The notes under the pieces: model-generated
Database searches by the model: none
What the model was told of the DNA's origin: nothing
What the model saw: only the letters and a program-made list of their open reading frames with translations
Program-made: the position numbers and the translations under genes
Assembly: GCA_037952775.1 (NCBI GenBank)
Contig: JBANAY010000004.1
Span: 868,001-932,000 of the forward strand
DNA length: 64,000 nt
DNA from: Clonostachys chloroleuca
Taxonomy: Eukaryota > Ascomycota > Sordariomycetes > Hypocreales > Bionectriaceae
Direction: 5' to 3'
Part shown: in pieces, positions 12,330 to 25,600 of the stretch
Numbering within the stretch: position 1 is the first letter of the stretch
Layout of the letters: every line of letters begins with the position of its first letter

Positions 12330-13516
12330 TCATGTAGAGAAATACCGGCCAAAAAACCCGTCAAGGGTCATGAGGCCTCCATCCTTGCCCTGGGCCTCCT
12401 GAGCCCGACTCTTGAGCTGACTAGCCACAGCCATATTGTTGGGTACACCGTAGTAAAGGCCGCCGGAATACTGGCAGAACCCAAACATGTACTTCACAAG
12501 CTCCAGCCCCCTGTCGCCATACGTCTCAAAGGATCGCCAGTCCTCAAGAGGGGTGAAGCGAGACCTCTTCCCAGTGACTAGCGGTGCTGTCAGTTTTAAT
12601 ATCCTACGTCAGAAGGGGGAGGGATTAAAGGCACAGATACTCACACTTCTGAAAAGCCTCAACAAGCTGGGTTGCAGTGGCACTCTGGCTACTGGCCTGG
12701 ATGAGCTGTCCGTTGTAGTCCTCCGGGGAGAGGAAAACCCCATGCACGATGTCACCGTAGTCATCGCCGATGGAAATGAAGGGAATCTCCTCATTTCCTC
12801 CCCAGCGAGGGCACTTCAAGGTGAGATAGCCCTCCTCGTCCGGTGAGAAAGGGAAGCCTCCGAAAAGGGGCGCGAGCTGTTCCGCAAGATGATTCTCCAG
12901 GTACCACCCAGGGCTAACGATGGCGACTGAAGTAAATGACTTGGCCTTTGCATACTCTCCCACGGCATGTTTTTCTCCAGCAATGTTAGAAGAGATCTAG
13001 GAAATAAAGTTAAGAGAAGGGAGATTCCACAGCTCAACTCACCATCAAAACCTTTGTTTGGGACGGCCCCGTTGGTAGTCTCGGACGCCGAAGCCATACC
13101 ACTGTAAACAAAGTGTTGGACGCCAGCCTCAGCAGCAGCATCGACAATGATTTTACCCAGATCGGTCTCGGAGGGTCCGCCAGGCTGCCCGATAGCCTGC
13201 GAAATAAACTGATATCAGAAGCGATTACTTGATGAATGAATTTGGAGTGAGCACGTACAGGATCATCAGAGTTGGTATTCACGAAGATACCCCAAGCGCC
13301 CTCAAGGGCTTTGGAAATCTGGTCCTTCACTAGGCCGTCCGCCTGCACCATCTCGACACCCTCTTCTGACAGGGCCTTGGCCTTGTCTGAGCCGGTGTTG
13401 CGGGTGATTCCGCGGATGGCAAAAGCACCAGACCGGTTCTTGAGGAGAGACTGCACGACACTCCCACCTTGAGCGCCGGTGGCTCCAAAAACGGCGATGA
13501 CTTTGGGGGAAGACAT
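12330..13516 (-). CDS. NmrA-like NAD(P)-binding protein
   Basis: Predicted 332-residue Rossmann-fold protein of the NmrA/HSCARG group, which act as redox-sensing regulators or atypical short-chain reductases. Exons (- strand) are 13516-13259, 13196-13043, 12974-12645 and 12586-12330. The dinucleotide motif is VFGATGAQGGSV near residue 9. YSGMAS follows strand 5, and SPGWYLENHL is typical of the family. The second intron uses the acceptor after CTAACATTGCTGGAG; earlier AG sites bring in a stop. The third uses the acceptor at 12587, because the upstream AG likewise gives a stop. The target is unknown. It converges on ACC deaminase. Confidence 0.9.
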
Positions 13517-16500
13517 GGTGATAGCAGAGTTGTCAGTGAGGCTGCGGCGTGGGAAAAATAGATCTAAGAAAAATTGAGTCTGTTCGGTTGAATGAATCGG
13601 AGAATGCCTCTACTGAGCTTGGTGAACATCCTTATTTTCAACGAGACATTGTGCATTTTATACTCGTGATGAATACCTGCCAAAACACGCATCGACCATC
13701 TCCAAGCACGAATCCGGGTAGAGTTCCTGTAGCCTCTGGGTTGCCTAACAGCCATCTTCCTGGGCACTGGCAACGACCACGCAACACATCACCACCATGT
13801 TGCCTGCTAGAGCGCCTGTGATAGGGCCAGATGCTCTCGTGGTTCGTATCGGCTCAAGATCAGTAATTTAAAATCACCATCCCAACGCAATGTACGTATG
13901 CCACCCACGACCTCAACTGGGTGTGTGTCAGAGCTGAATGTCGGTGCATTACCTTTAGGACTAGCGACGGCCCAATGCTCGTTAGCCCAGCGGAAGGGTC
14001 CGTATGGCAACGCGTTCATTTCGCAATGTTCAATAATCAATATTGCGGATGAGTTGCAATTATGTCAGCAAGCCACACCACCTGGGATGAAGTAGGCTGG
14101 GAACTTGTTTGGATTAAGCTTAAAGATACATTTCAAGAGATATTGATACAGTGACATAATACATTAAATGACACCATAGAGATAGGTGTTTGGCATTGCT
14201 AGTAAACTAGACATACATCTACCTACTTGCAAGTATGCAATATCCCGAATGCCTTGCATCCACGTGTAAAAGGCGAATGAGGGTAAGAGGCTGTAGACAT
14301 GCTTAGGGTATATGATATTCGAAGGCAACACACCTGTGGGATGGAACTTACCTTCTACAAGTCAGATGTAATTTTCATCTGTCAACCACATTAAGAGAGC
14401 CCAAGCGACTTGCCTGGAGTGATCCAGAAGATGAAATACTTTCTCTTAGTCCGAAGAAAACGCGCCAGGGCACATGGGCGTATGATAAATCGGAAAGCGA
14501 CCTACCATAGGGAGTATTTCTTACAAGAGAACGCTAAAATGGCTACTATCGCTTCCCGATGACCGTGATGGCCTTGCAGACTGGACAATTGGTAAAACTC
14601 TCCATACGTGTTGAGTATGATTGATATCTCTCTCCACATGTAAAAAGACATTCGATGTGTGAACTGCCATTTTCTTCAACAATAATATGCAATGGCATTT
14701 AAAAAAGATGCAGACGGCACTGCACTCGCGGGTAAGGCATGCCGCAGTGCCGTTGTCGCAATAGAAGTGGGCAATAATAAGGCTCGTTGCAAATCGGGTT
14801 TGAGCCAAGCCACATGAAACGCATTTATGCAGTAGTATCTTGAGTTGGCAGTCGATGTTCCGAGGTCATTTGTGTCAGCGAAATGCATGGCGCATATGAG
14901 GTCGGGCACCTATAGCAATACCACCGATGCGGCGAAGACGCTGGTAAGGAGGAACAGGGGATACAAAGGGTAACAGACCAACGGTGTTTTCTTGAGTATC
15001 TTGTGAAAGGGTGTAGCATCGCAGATGAGTGGCTGAGACTCAAACGCACGTGATGAATCATCAAATGGCATTGTATGATTGACTGAACTTGGGCATGTTG
15101 TGGCTCGCAGAAATTCTCAGGAATGGCCAGTACAGTCATATGAGGGGCAGCCGGCAGGCCGTAGGAAGAGTTGACGGAACGTAGCACACTCCTGGGGCAT
15201 ATGAACGTATGATTGATCAACCGCGTTAGCTTGTTGGTTGCTCGTCACAGTACATCGCACAAACCACCGAAGAGTGGAACAGAAATCGTCATCACGAAGA
15301 TCCCAACTACCTGAACAGAGGCCACTTCGCTCGCGTCAGTCTGTTTGTCGGAGGCCAATAAATGCCAGCCACCGTGCGGGAAGCTTGCTGGATGACTCGG
15401 GCTTGGCTCGGCAGTCAAGAGATCTGATGAGTGAGTCCTCACATGCCCCTTACCTTGTTGCCTGAGATATGAATCGCAAGAAGTACATGCAAAAAGTAGG
15501 AATGATGTTGATCTTCAGCTGGACGGAAGGGAGATGGCGTTGCATCAGGTCATATTACTGCGGCGTGCATGATTTTGCCCTTTCCACGATAGCAAGACCG
15601 TGGGATCTCCCATCAGCCGATCATCTGGTTGACCGAAGTCCATAGTCACAGCCGGATGGCGAACTTGGCATATTATCTGCATCGAAGCTGGCTTGGGAAT
15701 GTTCGCGTAAGGGGATGCAAGATAATGCCGTGATTGGTGGTGACGAGAGAGGGTGCCGAAGGAGTAGCCATCATACCTCGCCAAGAAGGCTGGGCAAGCT
15801 TGGTGGTTAGGCGACATCATCATCCCTCGGTCGGGAAACGGTGGCGCAGCAGCGTGCTCTGACCGCACAGAATATCTGCGACATGCAGCATCCTGCTCAT
15901 GCACCTAATCGTACCTTGGTTCGAGGCCCAGGTGTTGCGTGTCGTGTGGCTCATCAATGGGGTCAGGTTACATAATTTTTCGCACAGGCCACACTTCCAA
16001 GCGCCAGGAAAGACAATGAGCAGCCATGCATTATGTAGTTGCATGGCTGGGCACATTGGTCTGTACTGACAGATGACGAATGCAAGAAACACCGGAATGT
16101 TGGCGGTGCTGATCAATCGGGGTGTTGGCGCAAGTGCGTTTCGAATAGAGAAGGCGGACGCGTGTCGGTAAGAGAAGCATGTACCCATTTGCCTTGGGTA
16201 TAACAAAGTGTGACGCATATTCCACAGCTTCTTGAGGTTTTATGAGAAAAGGACGGACGACAAGCACTGGTTGGTGGTAGGTTGGTGTAGTTCGAGATGC
16301 TGGTAAATGAGGATGCCACAGGTTAGTAGGAGGTCCTGCCTACCCTGTATAGCGGACATGACTTAGATCGACCTCCCCGGACGTCGAGGGTCCGGGATGA
16401 TGATGGATATGGGGTACTCCTCCATTGTCATCAATGGGAAACCTTCTCATCTCACCAGAACGCGCGTGAGACACGGTAGAAGTACAATGCACCACGAAAG

Positions 16501-18148
16501 GGGCAAGGGTGCGTGACGCAGGAAACGCCAGAATAGGCCAAGCCCTATGGTTAGACAAATGAGCAGCGGATAAGCTTGCAACCTGTCTCTTGTCGAGGCA
16601 TCGTACGCGCGCTGTGATGCACGACGAGTGGATGGGCCCTTTAGGCCACACCTAGACTGTCGCATAGTGCAACACTGCCAGCACCGCCGTGTTATCAGAA
16701 GGCGTCCGTGACGTCAAGTTTGAGGACTGTCTTGGGCCCCAGCACCGAGTCTCCTGAGCGACAATTGAGGTCGATTGCCTGCCCTCTGGTTGGCAGTAGT
16801 GAGGATGTTACAGCGATAACGATCCAACCAGCCGGCGCCGACGCATCATCGGGGCTTATCTGGAGTGCCAGATCTGGCCATGGCCTCATGATCGTGAGAA
16901 TTAAAAGGAAGGACCTCCTGTCCTTCCAGCCCCCAATTCCATTCTACTTGTGACTAGCTACATAGGTGCTGGACACTGCCCGCCTCTCTGCCATCACACC
17001 TCTCTCCCATCAATCTTTACTTTTCTTCTTTCATTGCTCTGTACCCATACCATCTCAATTTGCACCTTGGCGTACACTTGGCATACACGAAGCACCTGCA
17101 GGTATTTGCCTACGTAACTGGCTTCACCAACCTCCACGCTACTACGAGTTAATTGAGACCTGCGTCGGGTTGGTTTTCAGCTGGGCGGCAGAGAAGCGCC
17201 AAAGCCCAGAAATCACGGAACTTGCCTTATCGTCGGGTTCTCGACAATCAGGTGGTTCAGCCCTCACTGTCACAGCCATTGTATCGCATACGTTGATTCG
17301 CGGGCCACCTCTCATGTGACACCCCCTCCAGCCCGCACATTGGGTTGCACTGCGCCGTCGCTTGTGCAAGACAAGAGATAGGACGACCCCCCAAAAGGCA
17401 ACGGCTTTATCTAGACGGTGTCTTGGGCATGCTGTGGCTTGGAGCTGGGCCCGCCCCCGCAACACCCGCCGCCTAGGCCAGTCCATGTGGGACCGCTGTG
17501 CCGGCAGGCTGTGGTAGCGTCTGGTTGCCTGCTTCAGCTCGTGGCCTCGGTACGCCAAACGCAGGCGAGCCGCAAACCGTCGCTGTGGGATGCTGTATCG
17601 GAGATTATGCTGCAAAACTAGTAGTTCTTGGCCTCGCCTTTTAGGGCCCAGACCGTTGACCCCGAACGCGAGGGCTCCTTCTGCTTGGTTATTTGAGCCC
17701 AAAGTCCGCTGGGCCTCTTTTTCGTCTCTTTGCCTTCTCTCCGCTTCCTTTTGGTCACTGGTTGGTCAACTTACTTATCTTGAAGCTGTGGAATCCTGGC
17801 ATCCCCCATACACCCCTGTCTATCACAAAGAACACAGACACCTTCGCACAACACCCACCCACACCGATTCGACCATCTCCGTCTACACCACCTTTGATGA
17901 AATATTGAGATTGTTTGCCTATATTTAAAACCGAGATCCACCTCCGCTATTTGACCCTGGTTGTTTCTGTATACCCACCAGCTGGGCAAAGCACTCTACT
18001 TATTATCTCCTATTTGTTCACCTGTATAAGTCGACTTGGCCTGTTCATGTTAGCCAATCTTGAATGACTTGACGACAATAATTCATGCAACATCGACACC
18101 AACCGTTTCTTTTTCGCAATCAAAGTTCTTACGTCTCTTGCCAAGGAG
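13517..18148. other. Long gene-poor region
   Basis: About 4.6 kb without a gene I can support, apart from the possible broken Cys-rich ORF at 14546-14880. Many ORFs of 60-190 codons occur, mostly on the minus strand, with no conserved domain, no consistent splice pattern and mutual overlap. The last 500 bp (about 17650-18150) is pyrimidine-rich, as expected for a promoter and 5' UTR of the F-box gene. I see no terminal repeats or transposase. Confidence 0.5.
14546..14880 (-). pseudogene. Possible frame-broken Cys-rich zinc-binding ORF
   Basis: Reading leftward from about 14880, one frame gives Cys pairs at KCVSCG and YCDNG...C...C...C...KCHC. One base further back, the next frame gives HIECLFTCGERYQ and NCPVCKA before the stop at 14546-14548. 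The switch falls near the A/T runs at 14698-14706; one added base joins the two parts into about 110 residues rich in C-x2-C pairs. The pattern resembles small zinc-binding proteins, but I cannot name a family. No clear start codon is seen in the first frame. It may be a relic, a poorly read gene or chance. Confidence 0.25.
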
Positions 18149-19405
18149 GATGTACACAGGTAGGTTTGTTGACACTGCTCCTCCAACGCCCCCGTCTTTA
18201 GAATACTCCCCCTCCAATTGTAATTCCTCCTTCTGACCTTTTAAATAGCTATCCCGTTAGTCCACACCACGGATCACTTTTGCTCGATATTCTTCCGCCG
18301 AGTCCCAGTGATTGAATATTCAACGATGGTGCGGAATTTTCAGCTTCTTACCAAGTCTCTACTGGGGCGATGGTTTTGCAATACACCGCCCCTTCCACAT
18401 ACCCTTGAGCTCTTCAAAGGACCACAAGAGGATTATCCACCAAAGCTGAGATTAATTGACCTCCCCTCTGACGTTTTATTCTCCATTACCGACCATCTCG
18501 ACACCCCGTCCGTCCATTCTCTGTCTCTCACCTGCCGAAGCTTTTATGCCTCCAGATTCCCGGCGACGCAGAGGCCTCTAAGTCCGGAGGATCAACAGGA
18601 CCTGCTCACCACATTGGAGCGTGACCCGCTTGGTGAAGGCTTCTCTTACTGCCAAAGGTGCAACAAACTGCATAGTTATGACCGAACCTGGGGCCCACAA
18701 TCCGGGTCTGAAAAATCCCAGAACACCAGGGGAACCCTTTGTGGGATGAAGGATGCATTCTCACCCGCCGGAAATCCCTTTGATCTGGGCTATCACCATG
18801 CTCGACTCGCAATGAATAACCACTTTTACGGACCGCAGTTCGGGATTCCCTTGGACGCAATCTGCATCAAGCAGATCGTATCCCGTGGTGGGATAGCCAT
18901 TGATTGCTCAACCGCTGCTCAGATCCTTCAGGACGAGCTGTATATACGCCGCATCTACAAATTTATGGTCCCGGAAAATGGCATTGACGAGTTCTTCAAC
19001 ACCCATGGATTTCGAGACTTCCGCCTGTGCGAGCATATGCCTCTCCTCCGCAGCCCCTCGGTGTACCACCAAGCCGTCCCCGAGCTCCAATGCAGATCTA
19101 GAACAGCGCCTGCCGATAAAGCATTCCAGCCATGCAGGAACAGCCCGGGATCATGCGGGATCTGTCTGCTTGATTATGACATCACAATTCAACACTCAGC
19201 AAACGATAAGGCTTGGAACATTGTCATCCAGGCTTTCCACCAGCTGGGCAGCTGCCGGTCGCCTGACGACTGGAAATGGGCACGTTTCACAGAGAGGAGC
19301 AAACCCCGCCTGTTTGGACCAAACCGGCCCAACCGACGAGGCAGCAGCTTCGGCCCAGGCGTCATAATGAGTGCTTGGCTCGGCGGGGAACGAAGCACAG
19401 CCTAG
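18149..19405 (+). CDS. F-box protein
   Basis: Likely substrate adaptor of an SCF ubiquitin ligase. The F-box is LIDLPSDVLFSITDHLDTPS, followed by the usual LSLTCRSFY. After it come Cys pairs of a common fungal F-box subfamily (FSYCQRCNKLH, later CGICLLD). The main exon ends at 19405. Two starts are possible. ATG 18326 gives 359 residues from a single exon. ATG 18149 (ATG TAC ACA G) joins in frame to the main exon across an intron with a GTAGGT donor and an AAATAG acceptor just before CTATCCCG, adding about 30 residues; the frame stays open throughout, so this is plausible. The substrate is unknown. Long pyrimidine-rich DNA upstream suggests an extended 5' UTR. Confidence 0.8.
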
Positions 19406-20379
19406 GCCGACCCATCTCTTAACTTTCACTAACTGTTGTATACTTCTCCCTCTTGTTTTTATTTCTTCCCCAAGATTTACACACACGCCACTTGGAGTTG
19501 GAAGCATTGTTGCAGTTATCGGCATTTGCATTTCTAGCGAGTTTGAGCTCAAAGTTTGTATCATTTTATCACTGGGACAAGTTACCAGCCGGAGTTCTTT
19601 TTTGTATCTCTATTCTCTTCTCTCCTGTATTTTACCACTCACCCGGAAACGCCGCAGGGACGGGCATTCCGGCAGGTCGCGGCAATGAGCCGGACCGGCA
19701 AGGCTAGGCCGATGATGGGGCATGACGATATGATATGTTGACGATTACGAACGGGAAAAACGGATTTTATACCCCATCAGGTTCGGGCTCTCAACGCACA
19801 CCGAACGAATGATTTTGCATGGGACAACAAAGGGAAACGGCGTATTCGGCCCAGGATTTAGGGGCTCAATCTAGTAACCTGTTCATTCAAATTTCATCAC
19901 TCCATTCTACTTATATTGAAATCTCGCAATTCATGTGACTCGTGTCCAAATTCTTTTCTACATCCATTCACTAATGTGTACAGTCTATCATCCGATCCGT
20001 GAAACATTAGTCCCGAGTTTTGGTCCAGTCGTCTCCGATGCCAGCCATTTCACGTCAAAAATGCCCATCTCTCCAGCCCACCATCAGTGTGGCCGCGGCA
20101 GACGAAAAAAAAAAAAAAAAAAAAAAAAACTTCTTATTGATCTGTATGCCAACTCCAGAATTACCACCCATTGTTACTGGGGCCACACACCACCTGGCCT
20201 CCGGAGTGAATAATGAGATCTAAACAATGATGGTGATATGATATAAACTTAGACGGTAAAGGGAGGGACCATCCGGGAGGTTGATAGAGGGGCCAAGGAA
20301 TCGCGGTGGCGTGGTCCTAAATCTGATATCGTTTTTTGGTGGGTCGTTAAATGATTTTTAAAAAGCCATTTTGATTAAT
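19406..20379. other. Convergent 3' intergenic region with an A25 run
   Basis: Between the stop codons of the F-box and isocitrate dehydrogenase genes. It contains an uninterrupted run of about 25 A at 20105-20129 on the + strand. No coding potential I trust. Confidence 0.6.
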
Positions 20380-21869
20380 TTACAGCTTCTCGATAATGGC
20401 CTGGGCGTACTCGTGGGTCTTGGCCTTGCCGCCCAGGTCGCCGGTGAGAGCCTTGCCCTCGGCAAGAGTGTCGAAGATGGCCTTCTCAATCTTGTCGGCG
20501 TGCTGGTTGAGGCTCATGTGACGGAGCATCATGATGGAAGAAAGGAGCAGGGCAGTAGGGTTGGCGAGAGCCTTGCCCTGGATATCAGGGGCGGAACCGT
20601 GGACGGCCTCGAAGATGGAGCACTCGTCACCAATGTTGCCGGAGGGGGTAAGACCAAGACCACCGATGAGACCGGCGCACATGTCGGAGAGAATGTCACC
20701 GTAGAGGTTAGGCATGACAAGGACCTTGTCGTTGTAAGGGAGAGGGTCGGTGACCATCTTCAGGCACGTGTTGTCGAGGAGCTCAGCATCGAACTCAATG
20801 TTGGGGAAGTCCTTGGCAACATCGTTGGCGACCTTGAGGAAGAGACCGTCGGACATCTTCATGATGGTGGCCTTGTGGACAACGCGGACCTTCTTGCGGC
20901 CGATGGACTCGGCGTGCTGGAAAGCGAAACGGAGGACACGCTCGCTAGCCTCGCGGGTGATGAGCTTGATGCTCTGGACGACACCATCGACAACAACGTG
21001 CTCGATACCAGAGTACTCGCCCTCGGTGTTCTCACGGATCAGGACGGTGTTGACGCCATCGTAGGGAGTCTTGTAGCCAGCGACAGAGCGGCAGGGTCGG
21101 AGGTTGGCGAAGAGGTTGAAGGTACGACGAAGAGTAAGGTTCAGGGAGACGTGGCCTTTGCCGATGGGAGTCTGCGACACCTAGTTAGAAGCGATCCCCA
21201 AAAGCCAACTTTCACATGCTAGGCTGCCTACAGCGAGGGGACCCTTGAGGGCAATCTTGTTCTTGTTGATGTTCTCAATGGCGGCATCGGGGATAGCAGT
21301 CTTGCCATCCTTGAGGATGGGGGTGACATCGACGGATTCCCAAGTAATGGGGGCCTGTGGTTGAAGATTAGAACCATGGCATTGGGTGGTTGTGGTGCAC
21401 GATGACGAACCTTAGCGGCGGCGAAGATGTCCTTGACGGAAACGGCGATTTCGGGGCCAATGCCATCACCCTCGATGAAGCTCACTAGGTAGTTACCCTA
21501 ATTGCGCGCTGTGTTAGTATATACTCCAATGACAATTTGATGCTTGCATTTATCTGTTGAGGGAGTATCATCGCCTGAGTGATTTTCGCTCGGCTATGCC
21601 AGTGGTAGGGATGCCAATCGATAAGGGCGACGGCGGCGGGCATGTGAAGATGAGACCAACCTTGGAATCCTTGGTGCCCTCGTACTTGGCGACCTTGTCG
21701 CCGGCGCTAGAGTAAAATCGCTGGTTCTGCGCATTGGTTAGCAAAAGAGGCATTTGAGCCAAGACGTGATTGTCTGCCTCACAGAGATGGACCAGGTGGC
21801 GGCAGCGCGAGGAGCCGCACGCAGGCACTGCCTGGGGAGAGGGCTGGAGAAAGCGCGGAGGGAGAGCAT
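20380..21869 (-). CDS. idh2: NAD-dependent isocitrate dehydrogenase, catalytic subunit, mitochondrial
   Basis: TCA-cycle enzyme that converts isocitrate to 2-oxoglutarate with NAD. Five exons (- strand): 21869-21783, 21726-21661, 21497-21411, 21354-21232 and 21180-20380, giving 387 residues. The N terminus is Arg/Ser/Ala-rich and non-acidic, as in a mitochondrial presequence. Core motifs are [38 protein letters not shown] and [11 protein letters not shown]. The segment [20 protein letters not shown] and the intact YGDILSD metal-binding motif match the catalytic (yeast IDH2) subunit rather than the regulatory IDH1. Intron 2 is long for the window (163 nt), and introns 2 and 3 use GTTGGT/GTTCGT donors. 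It is divergent from sec5. Confidence 0.95.
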
Positions 21870-22623
21870 GGTGGCTGAGGGTTGTCTAATGATGGGAGAG
21901 ATGCAACACCAAAAAAAAGAACCGAACCTCGAACGCAAGCAAAATAGACAAAAGAGTAGAGAGGAAGCAAGAGGAGGAGGAATCCAAGCGTGGATCTAGG
22001 AACTCAAAAAAAGTTTTGGAGGTCGGACAACAGCCTGTTCGGTACGGCGCGGGTGACACTGGGCCAAGCGATATGCTAGGCAAGATTGTGTAGGCACGTA
22101 GGGATTGTCGCAGTAAAGCTACTGCTGCACAGGGAAGCTGCAGTGTAACCGTGTGGGGCTTTCCTTCTGGAAGCTCGCCCTTGGCCTCGGAGCCGTCGTA
22201 ATCCGTCTCCTTGCGCCGACTGCTAGAAAAACCGAGCCCTGGCACCCACTGCGTCATGAACTGTGGCTTTCCCTGTGGCTGGGAGGAGTCAGTTTCGGAT
22301 TCGACGCAATGCGCCACTCCTCCTTGGCCCCACTGATCTAGTGGTTAGACATTAGCTGGCCCCAACCTCATCAGGCACAACGGCAGCTTGGAAACTAGTT
22401 CTAAATCGGGAATGCTCCATCGAGTTGCATTGGAAGTAAATGGGAACAACTTGCAGCAACCTCCTTGCGATCTACGTGCGTGGCCGGTGATACTTACCAT
22501 CCCACTCCCGAGCTCCTGTAGCAACCCCCATCTAGCTCGCTGATGGGCCGATTCCGCCTATCATAGTATGTGTCGCACATAACTTGATTCAACGCCTCCG
22601 CATCCCGCTCCTCCTCCACAGCG
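21870..22623. other. Divergent promoter region of idh2 and sec5
   Basis: About 750 bp shared by two start codons pointing away from each other. A 62-codon ORF (22153-22341) has no recognisable domain. A D-loop-like string near 22336 prompted a tRNA check; no matching T-arm or acceptor stem follows. Confidence 0.5.
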
Positions 22624-25600
22624 ATGGCGACCGAGTACGACCGCACGATCTTGGATTTCTATCAGATTTCTACGCCATATCCTTCAGAATGGCCCGCTGA
22701 AAAGAACAAGGAAGATTCGGACAACGAGAAGGAGGATGATGACGACAAGAAGGATTATAAGAAGCCCAGGCGGCGCAAGTCGCGATACCAGGCGCTGGAG
22801 AAAGCAGTCAATGATCGCATGAGCAGAATCAGCTTCATTCCTGGGTCTGAAAGTACTGGAGGAGTGAGCAATCTTGTCCAGAAAGATGAGCCAGACCCTC
22901 TTGGATCCACAGACAGTGTGGTCAGGACGTTGAAGCACATGGGATTACCGATGCAGGATGACCCCCGGTTGCGTAGGTAGATCCGCCACAAGGGAGTCTA
23001 TCCGACGATTGTTAACCAGGTCCCAGGGAACCGATTCCTGTTGTCTTCGACGACATTTTCGCCTGCACTTTTCCTGTCGCAGATGCATTCCACCGCTGAC
23101 ACGCAGTCGCTTCTTCGAGGCTTGGATTTTCTTTCGCACTCCATCGACCAAAAGTCTGCATCTCTAAAGGTCCTCGTTGAATCCAATTTCGAGCGATTCG
23201 TGAAGGCCAAGGCCACCATTGATAACGTCTATAAAGAAATGAAATATCGGGGAACCGAACCACCCCAAGCTCAAGGTCGGCATTCTCGACGTGCCAGCCG
23301 GAATAGCGCAGTTTATCCCAGCAGTCCCCTGCTTTCACCTACCAATATTGCTTCTCGGAAAAAGAATGCCTTGACGAAAGAGAGTGAATACGGACTCTTG
23401 GGTATCAAAACCCCACTGCTTGATGTATCCGCAAAGGCTGAGGATGTATGGGGCCCTGCGTTGGGGGGCAGAGAACAGGAGGAAACCCTCAAGACCATAT
23501 CTTCTCAGCTTGAAGAATTTAAGGAGTATGTTGAGCTGAGTTCGGCAATTTCTGACAGCATTAAGCGAAAAGACTATGAGTCTTTGGTGGAGGAATACAA
23601 CAAGGCCAGGAAGTTTGCCGATTCTGCTCGCAAGATCGCAGACAATCCGGGCGCTAAACTTGAAGACAAACAACTATATCAAGTCATACTCGCTGCCAGG
23701 ATGTGGCACGACGTTGATCATCAAATTCAGTTGCTGAAGAGAGATGTGTGGAAGAAACTGACTTCATTACATACAACTGCTAAATCTGAAGGTATCGCTG
23801 GTCGATTCCACGAGCAGCATATGGATCTTATCTCACTACTCCTTGAGCTGGGCGTGTCCGATAATCCTGTTTGGGTTTGGTTATTAAGTCTTTATGATTA
23901 TCTCAAAGGGAAGATTCAAGTTACCACTGAGCGATCCAAGATTGAAATTGAGGTCCTTCGAAGGAGACTCGGCGCTGCGGAAAAGCCTACTCCACAGGCT
24001 GTGGCAGCTCACCTCAGATCTTTGGGCCGCCAGACTACTGATGATAAGCCAAAGTCAAGCGATTCTGTCGATGTGATCGAGTTATGGGACAAGATGCTGG
24101 CGTTCTTGACCAACTTGGTCTCGCCTCAAGGCGTTCTTGGAGAAGTAGTCGAATTCTGGCAGACAGTTGAGGGCTTTATCAGTGGAAGGGCCCAGAAGAA
24201 TCTCCCGACTGGCTACAATGGCGAGTCCCGGGTGCATCATAAACTCTCTTCTTCAGTCATTCAAGATTTGCAAAAGGGTGCAGTGGAGTTAGTTGAGATG
24301 ATACGGGAGCTTCTAGCTGCTTTCTTCATGGGGCCACCACCAGAGGATCTGACACTGTTGTTCTCGCCCTCGAGTGCAACAACGCCAAATCTACCCCCTA
24401 CTCCCAAATCAGCATTGAGTCCAAACGCATTGACCCCGGGAGCTCTTAGCCCAGGCGCTCTGAGCCCCAGTGTTCACGACCCCCGATTTAAAGTAGACCC
24501 TAACAACCTACCGCCCCCTTCCCCAAAGCGAGGTGAATCATGGGAGAAGCTTGCATTCTGGCCTCCCTGGTCTAATTCCCTGAGTGGCTCATGGTACTTG
24601 TCAAAGATGCTTGCGTTGGTCGGCTCTGGGGCGTCCGATATGGCCAGCATTGGCCCTGTAGCTTCTGGAGATGGCCAAGTAACCGAGAGACTTAAAGCTC
24701 TGGTAGGAGGCTCACGGGAACGATGTGTGGCAGCGCTTTGTGCTGCATGGAATCGTGACGCCGAGAACATCAAATATGTCGAAGACTGGCAACGTACTGC
24801 CGAGCTTGGTGATGTGACTCGGATGCCCTCGAGCTTCTCGACCTTCGAGGGGACCTTACTCATGGGGATGCAAAAAATATTATACGTGTCCGAAGCCATG
24901 TCAAAACCCGGTGCTGGAAACATTATATCCCCTCCGCCAACTAAGCTTCTTCAGATGGTGCGAGGCCAGTATGTCACCACATTGTATAAAGCCCTCAGCG
25001 GCATGGTAGAGAATGCAGAAAGGTCTCTGGCAAAGACAGATGATGAATGGCTCACCGACGACTACTGGGCGCCTACAAAGGCCAATACGGAAATTACCAG
25101 CAGAAGCACGCTTGACTCAAGCGACAGGGTGAGTCCCCTTTCACTCGCTTGGGTAGTCCAATTTGCTAATTTGAAACAGAATATTCGCATGCTACTGACC
25201 TTGAGCAACCTCCAAGCCCTTCGCTCACAGGTTGTGCCTGGTCTTAACTCGCAATTTGAAAATGCCTTCTCTGTCAAGTTGACCGACGAGTCCAAAACAA
25301 TCAAAGACGTTCTCGGCCAGATCGATGCCCGTTTGTTCCAGTCATACACCAAAAAGGCCATCGAGAGACTCCGGGAGGTCATCCAAGCTGGCCTGGCCGA
25401 GCCCGATTGGGCCCCGCCCCCATCTACCAAGCCGGCAACGGCCAAGCCTTACGTTTATGAAGTCCTCCTGACGCTCGTCCTGATCCATTCAGAGGTCTCC
25501 ACCGCCGCGGCACCTCTCACACCCCAGGTCCTTTCCTTCCTCCTCGAGCAAACATCAACCCAGCTGCTCGAAGCCTTCCGCAAGCGGCCTCGCTACCCCC

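Noticed and set aside
9112..13516. PAP2, ACC deaminase and NmrA-like genes as a functional cluster
   Set aside because: No shared pathway, mixed strands, no core synthase, transporter or local regulator. Adjacency alone is not enough.
17142..17702. 186-codon open frame on the - strand
   Set aside because: Arg/Ala-rich, low-complexity, in a GC-rich promoter-like stretch, with no domain and no splice context.
20371..21222. 283-codon open frame on the + strand
   Set aside because: It is the exact antisense of the idh2 last exon, whose protein is strongly conserved. Leu/Val/Gly-rich content is typical of an antisense shadow.
20380..21869. Calling the isocitrate dehydrogenase subunit IDH1 (regulatory)
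   Set aside because: TPIGKGH, YGDILSD and HGSAPDI match the catalytic IDH2 type; the regulatory subunit differs at these places.
22321..22400. tRNA-like string (ATCTAGTGGTTAG)
   Set aside because: Looks like a D-arm, but no T-arm consensus or matching acceptor stem follows at the right distance.
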